The notes under the pieces are model-generated. The model ran no database searches. It had not been told where the DNA came from and worked only from the letters and a program-made list of their open reading frames with translations. Positions 1 through 6,702 of a stretch of 10,108 bases of DNA are shown piece after piece. The position numbers were made by a program, and so were the translations under genes. How positions within the stretch are numbered: the first letter of the stretch is position 1; each line of letters begins with the position of its first letter. The stretch is from positions 1-10,108 of the forward strand of contig NZ_CALFIG010000028.1 of NCBI RefSeq assembly GCF_937876455.1, given 5' to 3'. The DNA is from an uncultured Flavobacterium sp. GTDB taxonomy: Bacteria; Bacteroidota; Bacteroidia; Flavobacteriales; Flavobacteriaceae.

Positions 1-44
1 ATTGGGCCCAATCCCCAATCCCCAATCCCCAATCCCCAATCCCC
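1..44. repeat. CCCCAAT heptamer tandem repeat, G-quadruplex-capable on the - strand
   Basis: The heptamer CCCCAAT is repeated without interruption from 13 to 40. It is preceded by a partial unit CCCAAT (7-12) and followed by CCCC (41-44). The first 12 bases, ATTGGGCCCAAT, form a perfect palindrome. On the - strand the tract reads as runs of four G separated by ATT, which matches the simple G-quadruplex pattern (four or more G-runs with 3-base loops). The tract may extend left of the window. It lies about 200 bases upstream of the dehydrogenase start. A regulatory or phase-variation role is inference only. Confidence 0.85.
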
Positions 45-208
45 GAAATAGACAGTTTTTAAGTAAAGTTAGCTAGCTATTAAAAATTAATTTAAATGTT
101 GCGTTTTTCTATTAAAATAGTGTAAAATACTAAATAAGTTGTTTTTTATGTTAATTAGAAGATTGATAAAAATAATATAAAATTTAGAGAATAATTAAAA
201 ATTATATC

Positions 209-216
209 TATTTTTG
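209..216 (+). promoter_or_regulatory. Putative -7 box (TATTTTTG) for the leucine dehydrogenase gene
   Basis: TATTTTTG matches the Bacteroidetes -7 consensus TAnnTTTG and sits 33 bases before the ATG at 250, a reasonable distance. I see no good TTG -33 element 17-23 bases upstream, so the call rests on one box. The box overlaps the TTG at 214, which argues against that codon being the translation start. Confidence 0.4.
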
Positions 217-249
217 TGTCTAATTATTGAAAAAAACTCAACATTACCC

Positions 250-1356
250 ATGACAGTAGATGTATTAAAACCAATTGAATTACAAAAAGTAGATCCAGTA
301 TTTGGTCAGATTTCTTTTGACGGACACGAGCAAGTTGTTTTTTGTCACGACAAAGATACAGGTTTAAAAGCAATTATTGGTATTCATAATACAGTTCTTG
401 GACCTGCATTAGGAGGAACAAGAATGTGGAATTATTCTAACGAATGGGAAGCACTAAATGACGTATTGCGTTTGTCTAGAGGAATGACCTATAAAAATTC
501 TATCTCTGGGTTGAATTTAGGAGGGGGTAAAGCTGTTATTATTGGTGATGCTAAAACCCAAAAAACGGACGAATTGATGACAAGATTTGGTCAGTTTGTG
601 GATTCATTATCTGGTAAGTACATTACGGCAGAAGACGTGGGTATGGAAACAAGAGATATGGATATCGTTAACAATGTGACTAAACATGTTGCGGGTATTT
701 CAGCAGAAAGAGGTGGTTCTGGGAACCCTTCTCCTGTTACTGCTTACGGGGTTTTTATGGGAATGAAAGCTGCAGCAAAATATAAATTTGGTAGCGATAA
801 CTTAGAAGGAAAAAAAGTTTTAGTTCAAGGTATAGGACATGTTGGAGAATCGTTAGTTAAACATTTAACGGAAAATGGTGCTTTAGTTACAATTTCTGAT
901 ATTAATGAAGCAAGATTACATGAAGTAGGTTCTCAATATGGGGCTAAAATTTATACAGGAAATGATTTATATAGCTTGGATGTAGATATTTATGCTCCAT
1001 GTGCATTAGGTGCTACTATTAATGATGATACCGTTCATAAAATTCAGGCAAAAGTGATTGCTGGTGCGGCAAATAATCAGTTGTCTAATGAATTGATTCA
1101 TGGTCAAATATTAAAAGACAGAGGGATTTTATATGCGCCAGATTTCTTAATTAACGCAGGTGGTGTTATTAATGTATATTCAGAAATTGCACATTTGACT
1201 AAAGAACAAGTTATTGAGAAAACAGAAAATATATACAACACGGCTTTAGAAATTTTTGATTTTGCTGCTAAAAATAATAGTACTACGCATCAAGCTGCTT
1301 TTTCAATTGCACAAAAAAGAATTGATGATAGAAAAAAAGAATTACAAAACGGGTAA
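250..1356 (+). CDS. Leucine dehydrogenase-type Glu/Leu/Phe/Val dehydrogenase
   Basis: This 368-residue protein likely performs NAD-dependent reversible oxidative deamination of branched-chain amino acids (leucine to 2-oxoisocaproate plus ammonia) in the cytoplasm. The N-terminal dimerisation and substrate domain contains GPALGGTRMW (51-60) and GLNLGGGKAVI (87-97). In family terms Lys82 (in MTYKN) is the substrate-binding lysine and Lys94 (in GGGKAV) the catalytic lysine. The NAD-binding Rossmann motif VQGIGHVGE lies at 192-200, with Gly194, Gly196 and Gly199. The C-terminal part carries APDFLINAGGVINVYSE (296-312). The length fits leucine dehydrogenases, which are shorter than glutamate dehydrogenases. 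I chose ATG 250 over an in-frame TTG at 214 because the TTG overlaps a promoter-like box and adds 12 unconserved-looking residues. A phenylalanine or valine preference cannot be excluded. The gene appears monocistronic, with a hairpin following. Confidence 0.93.
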   Translation: MTVDVLKPIELQKVDPVFGQISFDGHEQVVFCHDKDTGLKAIIGIHNTVLGPALGGTRMWNYSNEWEALNDVLRLSRGMTYKNSISGLNLGGGKAVIIGDAKTQKTDELMTRFGQFVDSLSGKYITAEDVGMETRDMDIVNNVTKHVAGISAERGGSGNPSPVTAYGVFMGMKAAAKYKFGSDNLEGKKVLVQGIGHVGESLVKHLTENGALVTISDINEARLHEVGSQYGAKIYTGNDLYSLDVDIYAPCALGATINDDTVHKIQAKVIAGAANNQLSNELIHGQILKDRGILYAPDFLINAGGVINVYSEIAHLTKEQVIEKTENIYNTALEIFDFAAKNNSTTHQAAFSIAQKRIDDRKKELQNG

Positions 1357-1376
1357 TTCATTTCAATATAAAATTG

Positions 1377-1384
1377 TAATTTTG
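1377..1384 (+). promoter_or_regulatory. Putative -7 box (TAATTTTG) for the nusB operon
   Basis: TAATTTTG matches TAnnTTTG and sits 50 bases before the nusB ATG. No clear TTG -33 element is visible. If used, transcription would start at about 1389-1392, inside the terminator-like hairpin, so promoter and terminator would be interleaved. Such 8-mers with four or five fixed positions are common in AT-rich DNA, so support is limited. Confidence 0.3.
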
Positions 1385-1385
1385 T

Positions 1386-1406
1386 CCCGGTGGTTTTGCC
1401 ATCGGG
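1386..1406 (+). terminator. Hairpin after the dehydrogenase gene
   Basis: CCCGGTGG pairs with CCATCGGG across a TTTTG loop, giving eight pairs including one G-T wobble, 29 bases past the dehydrogenase stop. The downstream sequence ATTCATTTTAAAA has only a short T-run, so this is a moderate intrinsic terminator. It lies before the nusB ATG at 1435. Confidence 0.5.
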
Positions 1407-1434
1407 ATTCATTTTAAAAAACAAGTTCTTAGCC

Positions 1435-2375
1435 ATGCTTAATAGAAGACATTTTAGAGTAAAAGTGATGCAAACCATTTATGCCATGCATCAACATCAA
1501 TCGGACGCTTTAGATAAAGAAGAAAAATTTTTATTGCAAAGTATTGATCAAGCTCAAGATTTATATTTGTTAATTCTTGCTATTTTTACAGAATTAAGAA
1601 CTAAAGAAAAAAATTATTTAGCGCTTGCTTCTAAAAAACATTTGGCCACTCCACAAGAACGAAACCCTAGTTTAAAGTTTGTCAATAATGCTTTCTTTTC
1701 AATTTTAGATAATCATGTTGCTTTTCAAGAACGGTTAGAAAAACGCAAAATCACGAATTGGAAATTAAATGACGATTGTGTACTTTTTATATTAGACGAA
1801 ATTAAGTCTGGTAAAGCATATGCTGCTTATATGGAGTCTACTACTTCTAGTTTAAACAAGATATTGATTTTATTGCTGAAATTTTCACACATCATATTGC
1901 TCCAAATGAGAAGCTATATGACTATTTAGAAGATTATAAAATAACATGGGTTGATGACATTCCTGTAATAAATACATTAATTAGTAAGCAAATAAAAGCG
2001 ATTCGTTCTGAGAAGGATAGTATAGAGTTGCCTGATGTATTTAAAGATGAAGAAGATAAAGAATATGTTAGAAATCTGTTTCGTAAAACGGTGTTAAATG
2101 AATTGGAGTTTGCAAAGGAATATGAAAATAAAACTCCAAATTGGGACACAGAACGTATTGCTGAGCTCGATACTATTTTATTAAAAATGGCTATTTGTGA
2201 GCTATTAAAATTCCCGTCAATTCCTGTAAAAGTAACTTTAAATGAATATTTAGAAATTGCAAAAGAATATTCTACACCAAAAAGTAGTATCTTTATCAAT
2301 GGAATTTTAGATAATTTAGTAAAAGAATATCAAGCTGCAAATAAAATTAAAAAGTCGGGGAGAGGTTTATTATAA
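1435..2375 (+). CDS. nusB: NusB transcription antitermination factor, split by a one-base frameshift
   Basis: NusB helps assemble the rRNA antitermination complex with NusE (S10) and boxA RNA. The product starts MLNRRHFRVKVMQTIYAMHQ, the typical start of the long (about 310-residue) flavobacterial NusB. From ATG 1435 the frame stays good to Asn141-Lys142 (1855-1860), then runs into an unrelated tail that stops at 1929. The conserved continuation (DIDFIAEIFTHHIAPNEK onward) is in another frame from about 1861 to the TAA at 2373-2375 and includes the NusB C-terminal signature PVKVTLNEYLEIAKEYS. Restoring one A near 1858-1860 (AACAAG to AACAAAG) gives a continuous 313-residue protein. All visible conserved parts are intact otherwise, so a sequencing error or very recent mutation is likelier than old decay. 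The DUF1573 gene follows after 11 bases. Confidence 0.88.
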
Positions 2376-2386
2376 TACGCTATAGT

Positions 2387-2818
2387 ATGAAGAAAGTTAT
2401 AGTTACTTTTGTTTTGTTTTCGATTATTTTTTCTTGTAAAAAATCAAATTCGTTAGAAGATTTAGAAGGGAAATATATCGAAGAACAATTAACAAAACAT
2501 CCAAAAACAGAAATTGAATTTGATAAAACGGAGCATGATTTTGGAACAATTAATCAAGGAGAAATTGTAGAAACACAATTTATGTTGAAAAATATAGGTG
2601 CAAATGATTTATATGTTGCACAAGCGAGAGCAAGTTGTGGCTGTACAGTGCCTGAAGTTACAAAAGAAGCTATTAAACCAGGAAAATCGACACCTATTAA
2701 GGTGAAATTTGATTCTAACGGAAAACAAGGTAATGTGGAAAAAACGATTACAATAACGTGTAATTCGGAAGATTTAGTAGAACAAGTAAAAATTAAAGCA
2801 ACTATTAAAACAAAATAA
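2387..2818 (+). CDS. DUF1573 domain lipoprotein
   Basis: This 143-residue protein has a lipoprotein signal: MKKV, a hydrophobic stretch to residue 16, and lipobox IIFSC with Cys17 as the predicted lipidated residue. It is therefore exported and membrane-anchored. Residues 45-143 match the DUF1573 pattern: HDFGTINQGE (50-59), the NIGANDLYV strand (69-77), the ASCGCTVPE cysteine motif (82-90, Cys84 and Cys86) and a final beta-rich part. The fold resembles an Ig/ASH-like domain; the function is unknown. It lies between nusB and yajC with only an 11-base gap to nusB, suggesting co-transcription. Maturation of such lipoproteins needs Lgt, which is encoded elsewhere in this window. Confidence 0.88.
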   Translation: MKKVIVTFVLFSIIFSCKKSNSLEDLEGKYIEEQLTKHPKTEIEFDKTEHDFGTINQGEIVETQFMLKNIGANDLYVAQARASCGCTVPEVTKEAIKPGKSTPIKVKFDSNGKQGNVEKTITITCNSEDLVEQVKIKATIKTK

Positions 2819-2909
2819 GAATAAACTCGCCATTCATAAATAGTTTACACATAAATATAACTTAATAGGCGATAATATATATATCGATAACACATAAATT
2901 TTATATAAT

Positions 2910-3182
2910 ATGAATAATACCATCTTAATTCAATTGGCCTTAATGGTAGGAGTATTTTATTTCTTAATCATTATGCCACAAAGAAAAAAAATTAAACAAG
3001 AGAAGAATTTTGAAAGCGGATTAAAAGTAGGTGATAAAATCATTACTAAATCTGGTATTCATGGGAAAATTGCTGAACTAGCTGAAACAACTATTGTTGT
3101 AGAAACTATGGCAGGAAAAATTAAAATGGAAAAAACGGCTATTTCAGTTGAATTGAGTGCTAAATTGAAAGAAGCAAACTAA
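2910..3182 (+). CDS. yajC: Preprotein translocase accessory subunit YajC
   Basis: This 90-residue protein has one N-terminal membrane helix (about residues 5-22, ending in the hallmark IMPQRKK at 21-27), followed by a small cytoplasmic beta domain with GDKIITKSGIHGKI (41-54) and MAGKIKMEKTAI. YajC associates with SecDF in the Sec translocase and is usually dispensable. Its position after nusB and a DUF1573 gene fits the flavobacterial gene order as I remember it. The 91-base gap before it is AT-rich and I see no convincing -7 box, so it is probably read through from upstream. Its stop codon abuts the stop of the convergent gene with no spacing. Confidence 0.95.
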   Translation: MNNTILIQLALMVGVFYFLIIMPQRKKIKQEKNFESGLKVGDKIITKSGIHGKIAELAETTIVVETMAGKIKMEKTAISVELSAKLKEAN

Positions 3183-3743
3183 TCACTTTTTAAACTTATC
3201 ATTTAAACCGATATTCGAAAGAATCATCGGTTTAATTTTTTCTAAGCGATCAATTTTTGTTTTTTCTTGTTTAGCACTATCAATGTATTCAATAAAGTCA
3301 TTTTGTTTATATTTCGCAAATTGAAGAAAAGCAAGTTCTAAATTCTTGTTTTCTTCAAAAGCTTGAAGTAAAAGTGTTGGAATTTTAAATTCTTTTTTTG
3401 TTTTTGGAATTGTTAATCCTGCTTTTTCAATTTCAATGGCTTCAGTAATATAGTCTTTTAAAACTGCTTCATCAATCTCATTAATTGACTTGAAACGCAT
3501 TTGTCTTAAACTTTTAGTTACCCCTTCTTGTGCATTAATAAGTAGTTTCTGTTTATCAGAAAGAAATACACCTTTATAAAACCATAATCCAACATATGAT
3601 TTGAAACCACTTACACCAATTACATTTTGATTGTTAAATGTGTAGACAGGTGTGCCCCATTTGATGGTTTTTAGCAAGGGCATTTTACTTATAATTGATT
3701 CTAAAAACTCAATTTCTTTTTGCCATTGATTTGTTTTATCCAT
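3183..3743 (-). CDS. DUF1801 / YdeI-OmpD-associated family protein
   Basis: This 186-residue cytoplasmic protein has no signal peptide. The N-terminal part (about 10-105) resembles DUF1801, with IKWGTPVYTF (27-36), GLWFYKG (52-58) and RFKSINEI (83-90). The C-terminal part (about 118-182) resembles the YdeI/OmpD-associated domain, ending NDFIEYIDSAKQEKTKIDRL (148-167). The biochemical role is unknown; some relatives are named for bacteriocin resistance, which I would not transfer here. It starts 12 bases after the pepT stop on the same strand, so the two are likely co-transcribed. Its 3' end carries the yajC terminator on the opposite strand, which may constrain its last codons. Confidence 0.85.
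   Translation of the reverse strand: MDKTNQWQKEIEFLESIISKMPLLKTIKWGTPVYTFNNQNVIGVSGFKSYVGLWFYKGVFLSDKQKLLINAQEGVTKSLRQMRFKSINEIDEAVLKDYITEAIEIEKAGLTIPKTKKEFKIPTLLLQAFEENKNLELAFLQFAKYKQNDFIEYIDSAKQEKTKIDRLEKIKPMILSNIGLNDKFKK
3203..3241 (+). terminator. Strong intrinsic terminator of yajC, inside the end of the convergent gene
   Basis: A perfect 10-base inverted repeat, TTAAACCGAT (3203-3212) and ATCGGTTTAA (3226-3235), is extended by ATTC/GAAT around a GAAA tetraloop (3217-3220), with one bulged C at 3225. Six T residues follow (3236-3241). It starts 20 bases after the yajC stop, as expected for a + strand terminator. It lies within codons 170-181 of the - strand DUF1801/YdeI-family gene. Confidence 0.85.
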
Positions 3744-3755
3744 AAAAACAAACGT

Positions 3756-5000
3756 TTATTTTTTAGGCAATGCAACCAATTCTGTTATTCTAATAATCAC
3801 TTCAATTGCTTTTTGCATACTTTCAACAGGTACATATTCATATTTTCCATGAAAATTATGACCGCCAGCAAAAATATTAGGACAAGGTAATCCCATAAAA
3901 GAAAGTCTAGAACCGTCTGTGCCTCCACGAATAGGTTTTATTATTGGCTTCACGCCTACGTCTAACATAGCCTTTTCAGCAATTTTTACTATATGCATAA
4001 CAGGCTCAATTTTTTCACGCATGTTATAATATTGATCACGAATTTCTAAAACTACAATGTCTTCACCAAATTGTTTTTTATGTTTTTTATTCATTTTAGC
4101 GACCAATTCTTCAACAAATTTCTTTCTAGCATTGAATTTTTTTCTGTTATGGTCTCTTATGATGAGTTCTAGTTTAGTGTCTTCAATACTACCTGAAATT
4201 CCAGTCACATGATAAAATCCTTGGTATCCTCTTGTGGTTTCAGGGGTTTCGTCTTTTGGTAGCTTAGAAATGAATTTAGAAGCTAAAAGCATGGCATTCA
4301 TCATTTTTCCTTTAGCATAACCCGGGTGTACACTTTTTCCTTTAAATATAATTTTTACGCCTGCAGCATTAAAATTTTCATATTCTAATTCTCCTATTTG
4401 ACTTCCATCCATGGTGTAGGCCCATTCTGCACCAAATTTTTTCACATCAAAATGGTCTGCTCCTCTACCAATTTCTTCATCAGGTGTGAAACAAACTTTA
4501 ATTGTTCCGTGTTTTATTTCAGGATGTTGTACTAAATACTCCATAGCCGTCATGATTTCGGTAATTCCTGCTTTGTCGTCTGCGCCTAATAAGGTTGTGC
4601 CGTCAGTAGTAATTAAGGTTTGACCTTTATATTGTAATAAGTCTTTAAAATAGCTAGGCGATAAAATAATGTTTTGTTTTTTATTAAGTACGATGTCTCC
4701 GCCATCATAATTTTTTACAAGTTGTGGTTTTACATTAGCTCCCGTAAAATCTGGTGTAGTATCAAAATGTGCAACAAAACCTATTGTAGGTACTTTATGT
4801 TTTACATTGCTAGGCAATGTTCCCATTACGTACGATTTTTCATCAATAGTTACATCTGTTAGTCCAATTTCTTTAAGCTCTTGGGCTAATTTATTTGCTA
4901 AATTCCATTGTTTAGAGGTACTAGGTGTTGTAGTTGAATTAGGATCAGATTCGGTGTCTATCGTTACATAACTGATAAAACGATCAATAATGTGTTGCAT
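3756..5000 (-). CDS. pepT: Peptidase T (tripeptide aminopeptidase, M20 family)
   Basis: This 414-residue cytoplasmic dizinc aminopeptidase removes the N-terminal residue of tripeptides. Expected metal and catalytic residues are visible: His78 and Asp80 in AHFDTTPDF, Asp141 in GADDKAG, Glu175/Glu176 in DEEIGRGADHFD, Asp198 in TMDGSQIGE and His381 in AGGHNFHGKYE. The dimerisation domain lies roughly at 210-320 (FKGKSVHPGYAKGKMMNA). RGGTDGSRLSFMGLPCPN (358-375) is a PepT hallmark. The length is close to E. coli PepT (408). I chose ATG 5000 over an in-frame start at 5036 because a TATATTTG promoter box lies at 5018-5025 and the upstream residues are not family-like. A DUF1801/YdeI-family gene follows 12 bases downstream. 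Confidence 0.96.
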   Translation of the reverse strand: MQHIIDRFISYVTIDTESDPNSTTTPSTSKQWNLANKLAQELKEIGLTDVTIDEKSYVMGTLPSNVKHKVPTIGFVAHFDTTPDFTGANVKPQLVKNYDGGDIVLNKKQNIILSPSYFKDLLQYKGQTLITTDGTTLLGADDKAGITEIMTAMEYLVQHPEIKHGTIKVCFTPDEEIGRGADHFDVKKFGAEWAYTMDGSQIGELEYENFNAAGVKIIFKGKSVHPGYAKGKMMNAMLLASKFISKLPKDETPETTRGYQGFYHVTGISGSIEDTKLELIIRDHNRKKFNARKKFVEELVAKMNKKHKKQFGEDIVVLEIRDQYYNMREKIEPVMHIVKIAEKAMLDVGVKPIIKPIRGGTDGSRLSFMGLPCPNIFAGGHNFHGKYEYVPVESMQKAIEVIIRITELVALPKK

Positions 5001-5017
5001 ACTTAAAATTTTATAGG

Positions 5018-5025
5018 CAAATATA
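5018..5025 (-). promoter_or_regulatory. Putative -7 box (TATATTTG) for pepT
   Basis: On the - strand the sequence reads TATATTTG, an exact match to TAnnTTTG, 17 bases before the pepT ATG. I see no TTG -33 element at the usual spacing. The same 8-mer recurs upstream of the DUF5606 gene and yidD. Confidence 0.45.
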
Positions 5026-5084
5026 AGTAAAACCATTAGGAATATTTTCCATTTGGTTTAGAAGTTGTTTATGCCGTGATTAGT

Positions 5085-5975
5085 TTATTGATTTTTGAAG
5101 TTGTAGGTAATCGTCCCTGTTTGTTTTTCTGCCGCATTCGGACTTGGTTGCCACTTCGTTTTTAAGGCATATTGTTTTGCTAATGCTATAAGACAAGCAT
5201 CTGCTTTAGTTCCTTTTCCGTTTGATGCGCTAATTGTTTTTCCAGCTTGATCTACAATAACTTCAATAACTACTTTTCCAAAAGAATTGCAATCATTTCC
5301 TACTTCTGGAACTTTAGCTACTCTTCTTCCTGCTAAATTATAACTTGCGCCACCACCAGAACCGTTGCCACTTCCTTTTCCGTTTCCATCACCATCGCCG
5401 TCTCCATTGCCTTTTCCGTTTCCGCCACCAGCTCCACCACCGGAGCCACCATTTCCATAATATTCATCACTATTGAGCTTGCCATTATTTTTTCCTTTGT
5501 TACCGCTGGTATTGTCATCACCATCTCCGCCTTTATTTTTTCCTTTTAGCATGTTAGATAATGCACTATTTGGTTTTTTTACAGGTTCTGCAACTGTAAC
5601 AGGTTTAGTATCTTTAGGTGTTTTTTCTTTTGGTTTGGTTGTTTTAGGAGGTGTGTTTATGGCTTCTCCTGTATTGTCTTGCGTTAAAATTTCTTCTGGA
5701 GCGGTTTCAGATGCAGCGTTAGAAGTTTGTTGCATGTTTACTTCTAATGTTTCACTAAGATAATCGTCTCCTTTGCCCATCTCACTATCGCCAAAATTAA
5801 CGGTTACTCCGCCACCGCCACCGCCTTCAGCAATTAAAGCTTCTGTTTTGTTGTAAGGAGGCCAAAAACGAATGAAGAATAATAGTAATACAATGCCACT
5901 ATAGATTGCTATAGTAATGATAATCGATTTTTGATTATCGTTTTGGGTAGTTGTATTTACATTTTTGTTTTCCAT
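5085..5975 (-). CDS. TonB-family energy transducer with glycine-rich periplasmic linker
   Basis: This 296-residue inner-membrane protein likely transmits proton-motive force from an ExbB/ExbD motor to outer-membrane TonB-dependent receptors. A short cytoplasmic N-terminus precedes one membrane helix (about 17-37, ending FIRFWPP), then a six-Gly run (51-56). A Pro/Lys/Thr-rich stretch (109-135) is followed by a low-complexity Gly/Asn/Asp/Lys linker (about 173-210, including GDGDGDG). The TonB C-terminal domain spans about 217-296, with VVIEVIVDQAGK (235-246) and ALKTKWQPSP (270-279). I chose ATG 5975; the open frame extends to 6161, but that part translates a GC-rich repeat-like patch and AT-rich leader and is unlikely to be coding. 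No exbB or exbD is adjacent on either side, so the motor partners must be elsewhere. Confidence 0.88.
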   Translation of the reverse strand: MENKNVNTTTQNDNQKSIIITIAIYSGIVLLLFFIRFWPPYNKTEALIAEGGGGGGVTVNFGDSEMGKGDDYLSETLEVNMQQTSNAASETAPEEILTQDNTGEAINTPPKTTKPKEKTPKDTKPVTVAEPVKKPNSALSNMLKGKNKGGDGDDNTSGNKGKNNGKLNSDEYYGNGGSGGGAGGGNGKGNGDGDGDGNGKGSGNGSGGGASYNLAGRRVAKVPEVGNDCNSFGKVVIEVIVDQAGKTISASNGKGTKADACLIALAKQYALKTKWQPSPNAAEKQTGTITYNFKNQ

Positions 5976-6070
5976 TTGTTTAGTTTCAACGAATAAAAGT
6001 ATTAAAAATTGTTTTATAAAAAAAATAGTATCAAAAATTAGACCGTAATTTTTTGTTTTTTGAAGAATAA

Positions 6071-6134
6071 AGCGCGACGTATAGCCAGGATAGAAGCTAA
6101 GTACCTTGTACTGCGGATAGCCTGACGTATAGCG
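6071..6134. repeat. GC-rich repeat-like element upstream of the tonB-family gene
   Basis: This patch is clearly more GC-rich than the AT-rich DNA around it. It contains two direct copies of GACGTATAGC (6076-6085 and 6124-6133), two copies of GGATAG, and a central hairpin AGTAC-CTT-GTACT (6100-6112). Compact GC-rich intergenic elements of this kind occur dispersed in flavobacterial genomes, but I cannot confirm other copies from this window. It produces no plausible protein. Confidence 0.5.
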
Positions 6135-6159
6135 TAATGAAAAGCTATATTTTTGCTTC

Positions 6160-6187
6160 AAAAAAAATCCCGAAATAAATCGGGATT
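6160..6187 (-). terminator. Intrinsic terminator of the DUF5606 gene
   Basis: AATCCCGA (6166-6173) pairs perfectly with TCGGGATT (6180-6187) around an AATAAA loop. On the - strand the hairpin is followed directly by a run of T (complement of the A-run 6160-6167, partly shared with the stem). It starts six bases past the stop of the DUF5606 gene, so transcription probably ends here and the tonB-family gene needs its own promoter. Confidence 0.85.
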
Positions 6188-6192
6188 AAGTA

Positions 6193-6618
6193 TTATTCTG
6201 AAGCTGCAGCTTCTTTTATTTCGGTATTTAAGGCTTCCAGTGTTACAAACCCTTTTGGTTGAAGAATATTGTACCAGTTAATTATTTTTTTGATGTCAGA
6301 AGCATACACACGATCTTCGTCAAATTCTGGTAATATTTCTCTGAAATAGCTTTTTAAATTGTTTTCGGTTTCTTTGTGTGAAATAGCTGGTCCGTTACTT
6401 TCTTTTGTAGCGATAGCTTTAAAAACCTCTACTAATTTAACTTCTTCAGTATAGGTGTATACTGCTATTTCTGATAATAAACTTACGTTACTTCTTAAGC
6501 CTACGGTGATTTTCTTTCCGTCTAATAAAGATTCTGCAACGAATCCTGAACGTGTTTGAACTTTTAATTCAAATAAACCTGGTTTTCCAGAAATAGCTAA
6601 TATTTTTTGAATACTCAT
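6193..6618 (-). CDS. DUF5606 domain protein
   Basis: This 141-residue soluble protein has no signal peptide or membrane segment. It begins MSIQKILAISGKPGLFELK and contains RSGFVAESLLDGKKI (23-37), the pattern of the DUF5606 family widespread in Bacteroidetes. The N-terminal part is beta-rich and small-domain-like. The second half (about 80-141) is charged and helical, ending in an Ala/Glu-rich tail. The function is unknown and I infer none beyond a conserved cytoplasmic role. It has its own promoter (6646-6678) and terminator, so it looks monocistronic, although it sits downstream of def on the same strand with an 84-base gap. Confidence 0.85.
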   Translation of the reverse strand: MSIQKILAISGKPGLFELKVQTRSGFVAESLLDGKKITVGLRSNVSLLSEIAVYTYTEEVKLVEVFKAIATKESNGPAISHKETENNLKSYFREILPEFDEDRVYASDIKKIINWYNILQPKGFVTLEALNTEIKEAAASE

Positions 6619-6645
6619 GTCGTTTTTTTTCTATTTTAAAGTTGG

Positions 6646-6678
6646 CAAATATATTTTTTTAAGTTTAATAACCCAAAA
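6646..6678 (-). promoter_or_regulatory. Bacteroidetes-type promoter of the DUF5606 gene
   Basis: On the - strand a TTTTG (-33 element, 6678-6674) is separated by 20 bases from TATATTTG (-7 element, 6653-6646). This matches the flavobacterial consensus TTG-N17 to 23-TAnnTTTG. The ATG lies 27 bases beyond the -7 box. This is the best promoter match I found in the window. Confidence 0.65.
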
Positions 6679-6702
6679 CTAAATACTTAAAATTGTCTTA
6701 AA

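Noticed and set aside
1..44. Possible CRISPR array
   Set aside because: The units are contiguous 7-mers with no unique spacers and no cas genes nearby; it is a simple tandem repeat.
214..249. TTG start 12 codons upstream for the leucine dehydrogenase
   Set aside because: It overlaps a TAnnTTTG box, and the ATG at 250 gives the family-typical N-terminus.
1861..1866. Programmed -1 or +1 frameshifting in nusB
   Set aside because: There is no heptameric slippery sequence with a downstream pseudoknot, and NusB is not known to use recoding; a missing A explains it fully.
1934..2299. Open frame antisense to the second half of nusB
   Set aside because: The sense strand encodes conserved NusB residues; the antisense protein is Ser/Phe-rich shadow sequence.
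5030..5059. Possible - strand terminator after the tonB-family gene
   Set aside because: AAACCA/TGGTTT pairs, but a 3x3 mismatch interrupts the stem and no T-run follows, so it is too weak to call.
5473..5763. Open frame antisense to the TonB-family gene, hydrophobic and Pro/Ser/Leu-rich
   Set aside because: Its composition is the direct shadow of the Gly/Lys/Pro-rich coding strand, with no start context or family likeness.
5976..6161. N-terminal extension of the TonB-family protein
   Set aside because: The added residues translate a repeat-like patch and an AT-rich leader; the membrane helix and the usual short cytoplasmic start follow the ATG at 5975.
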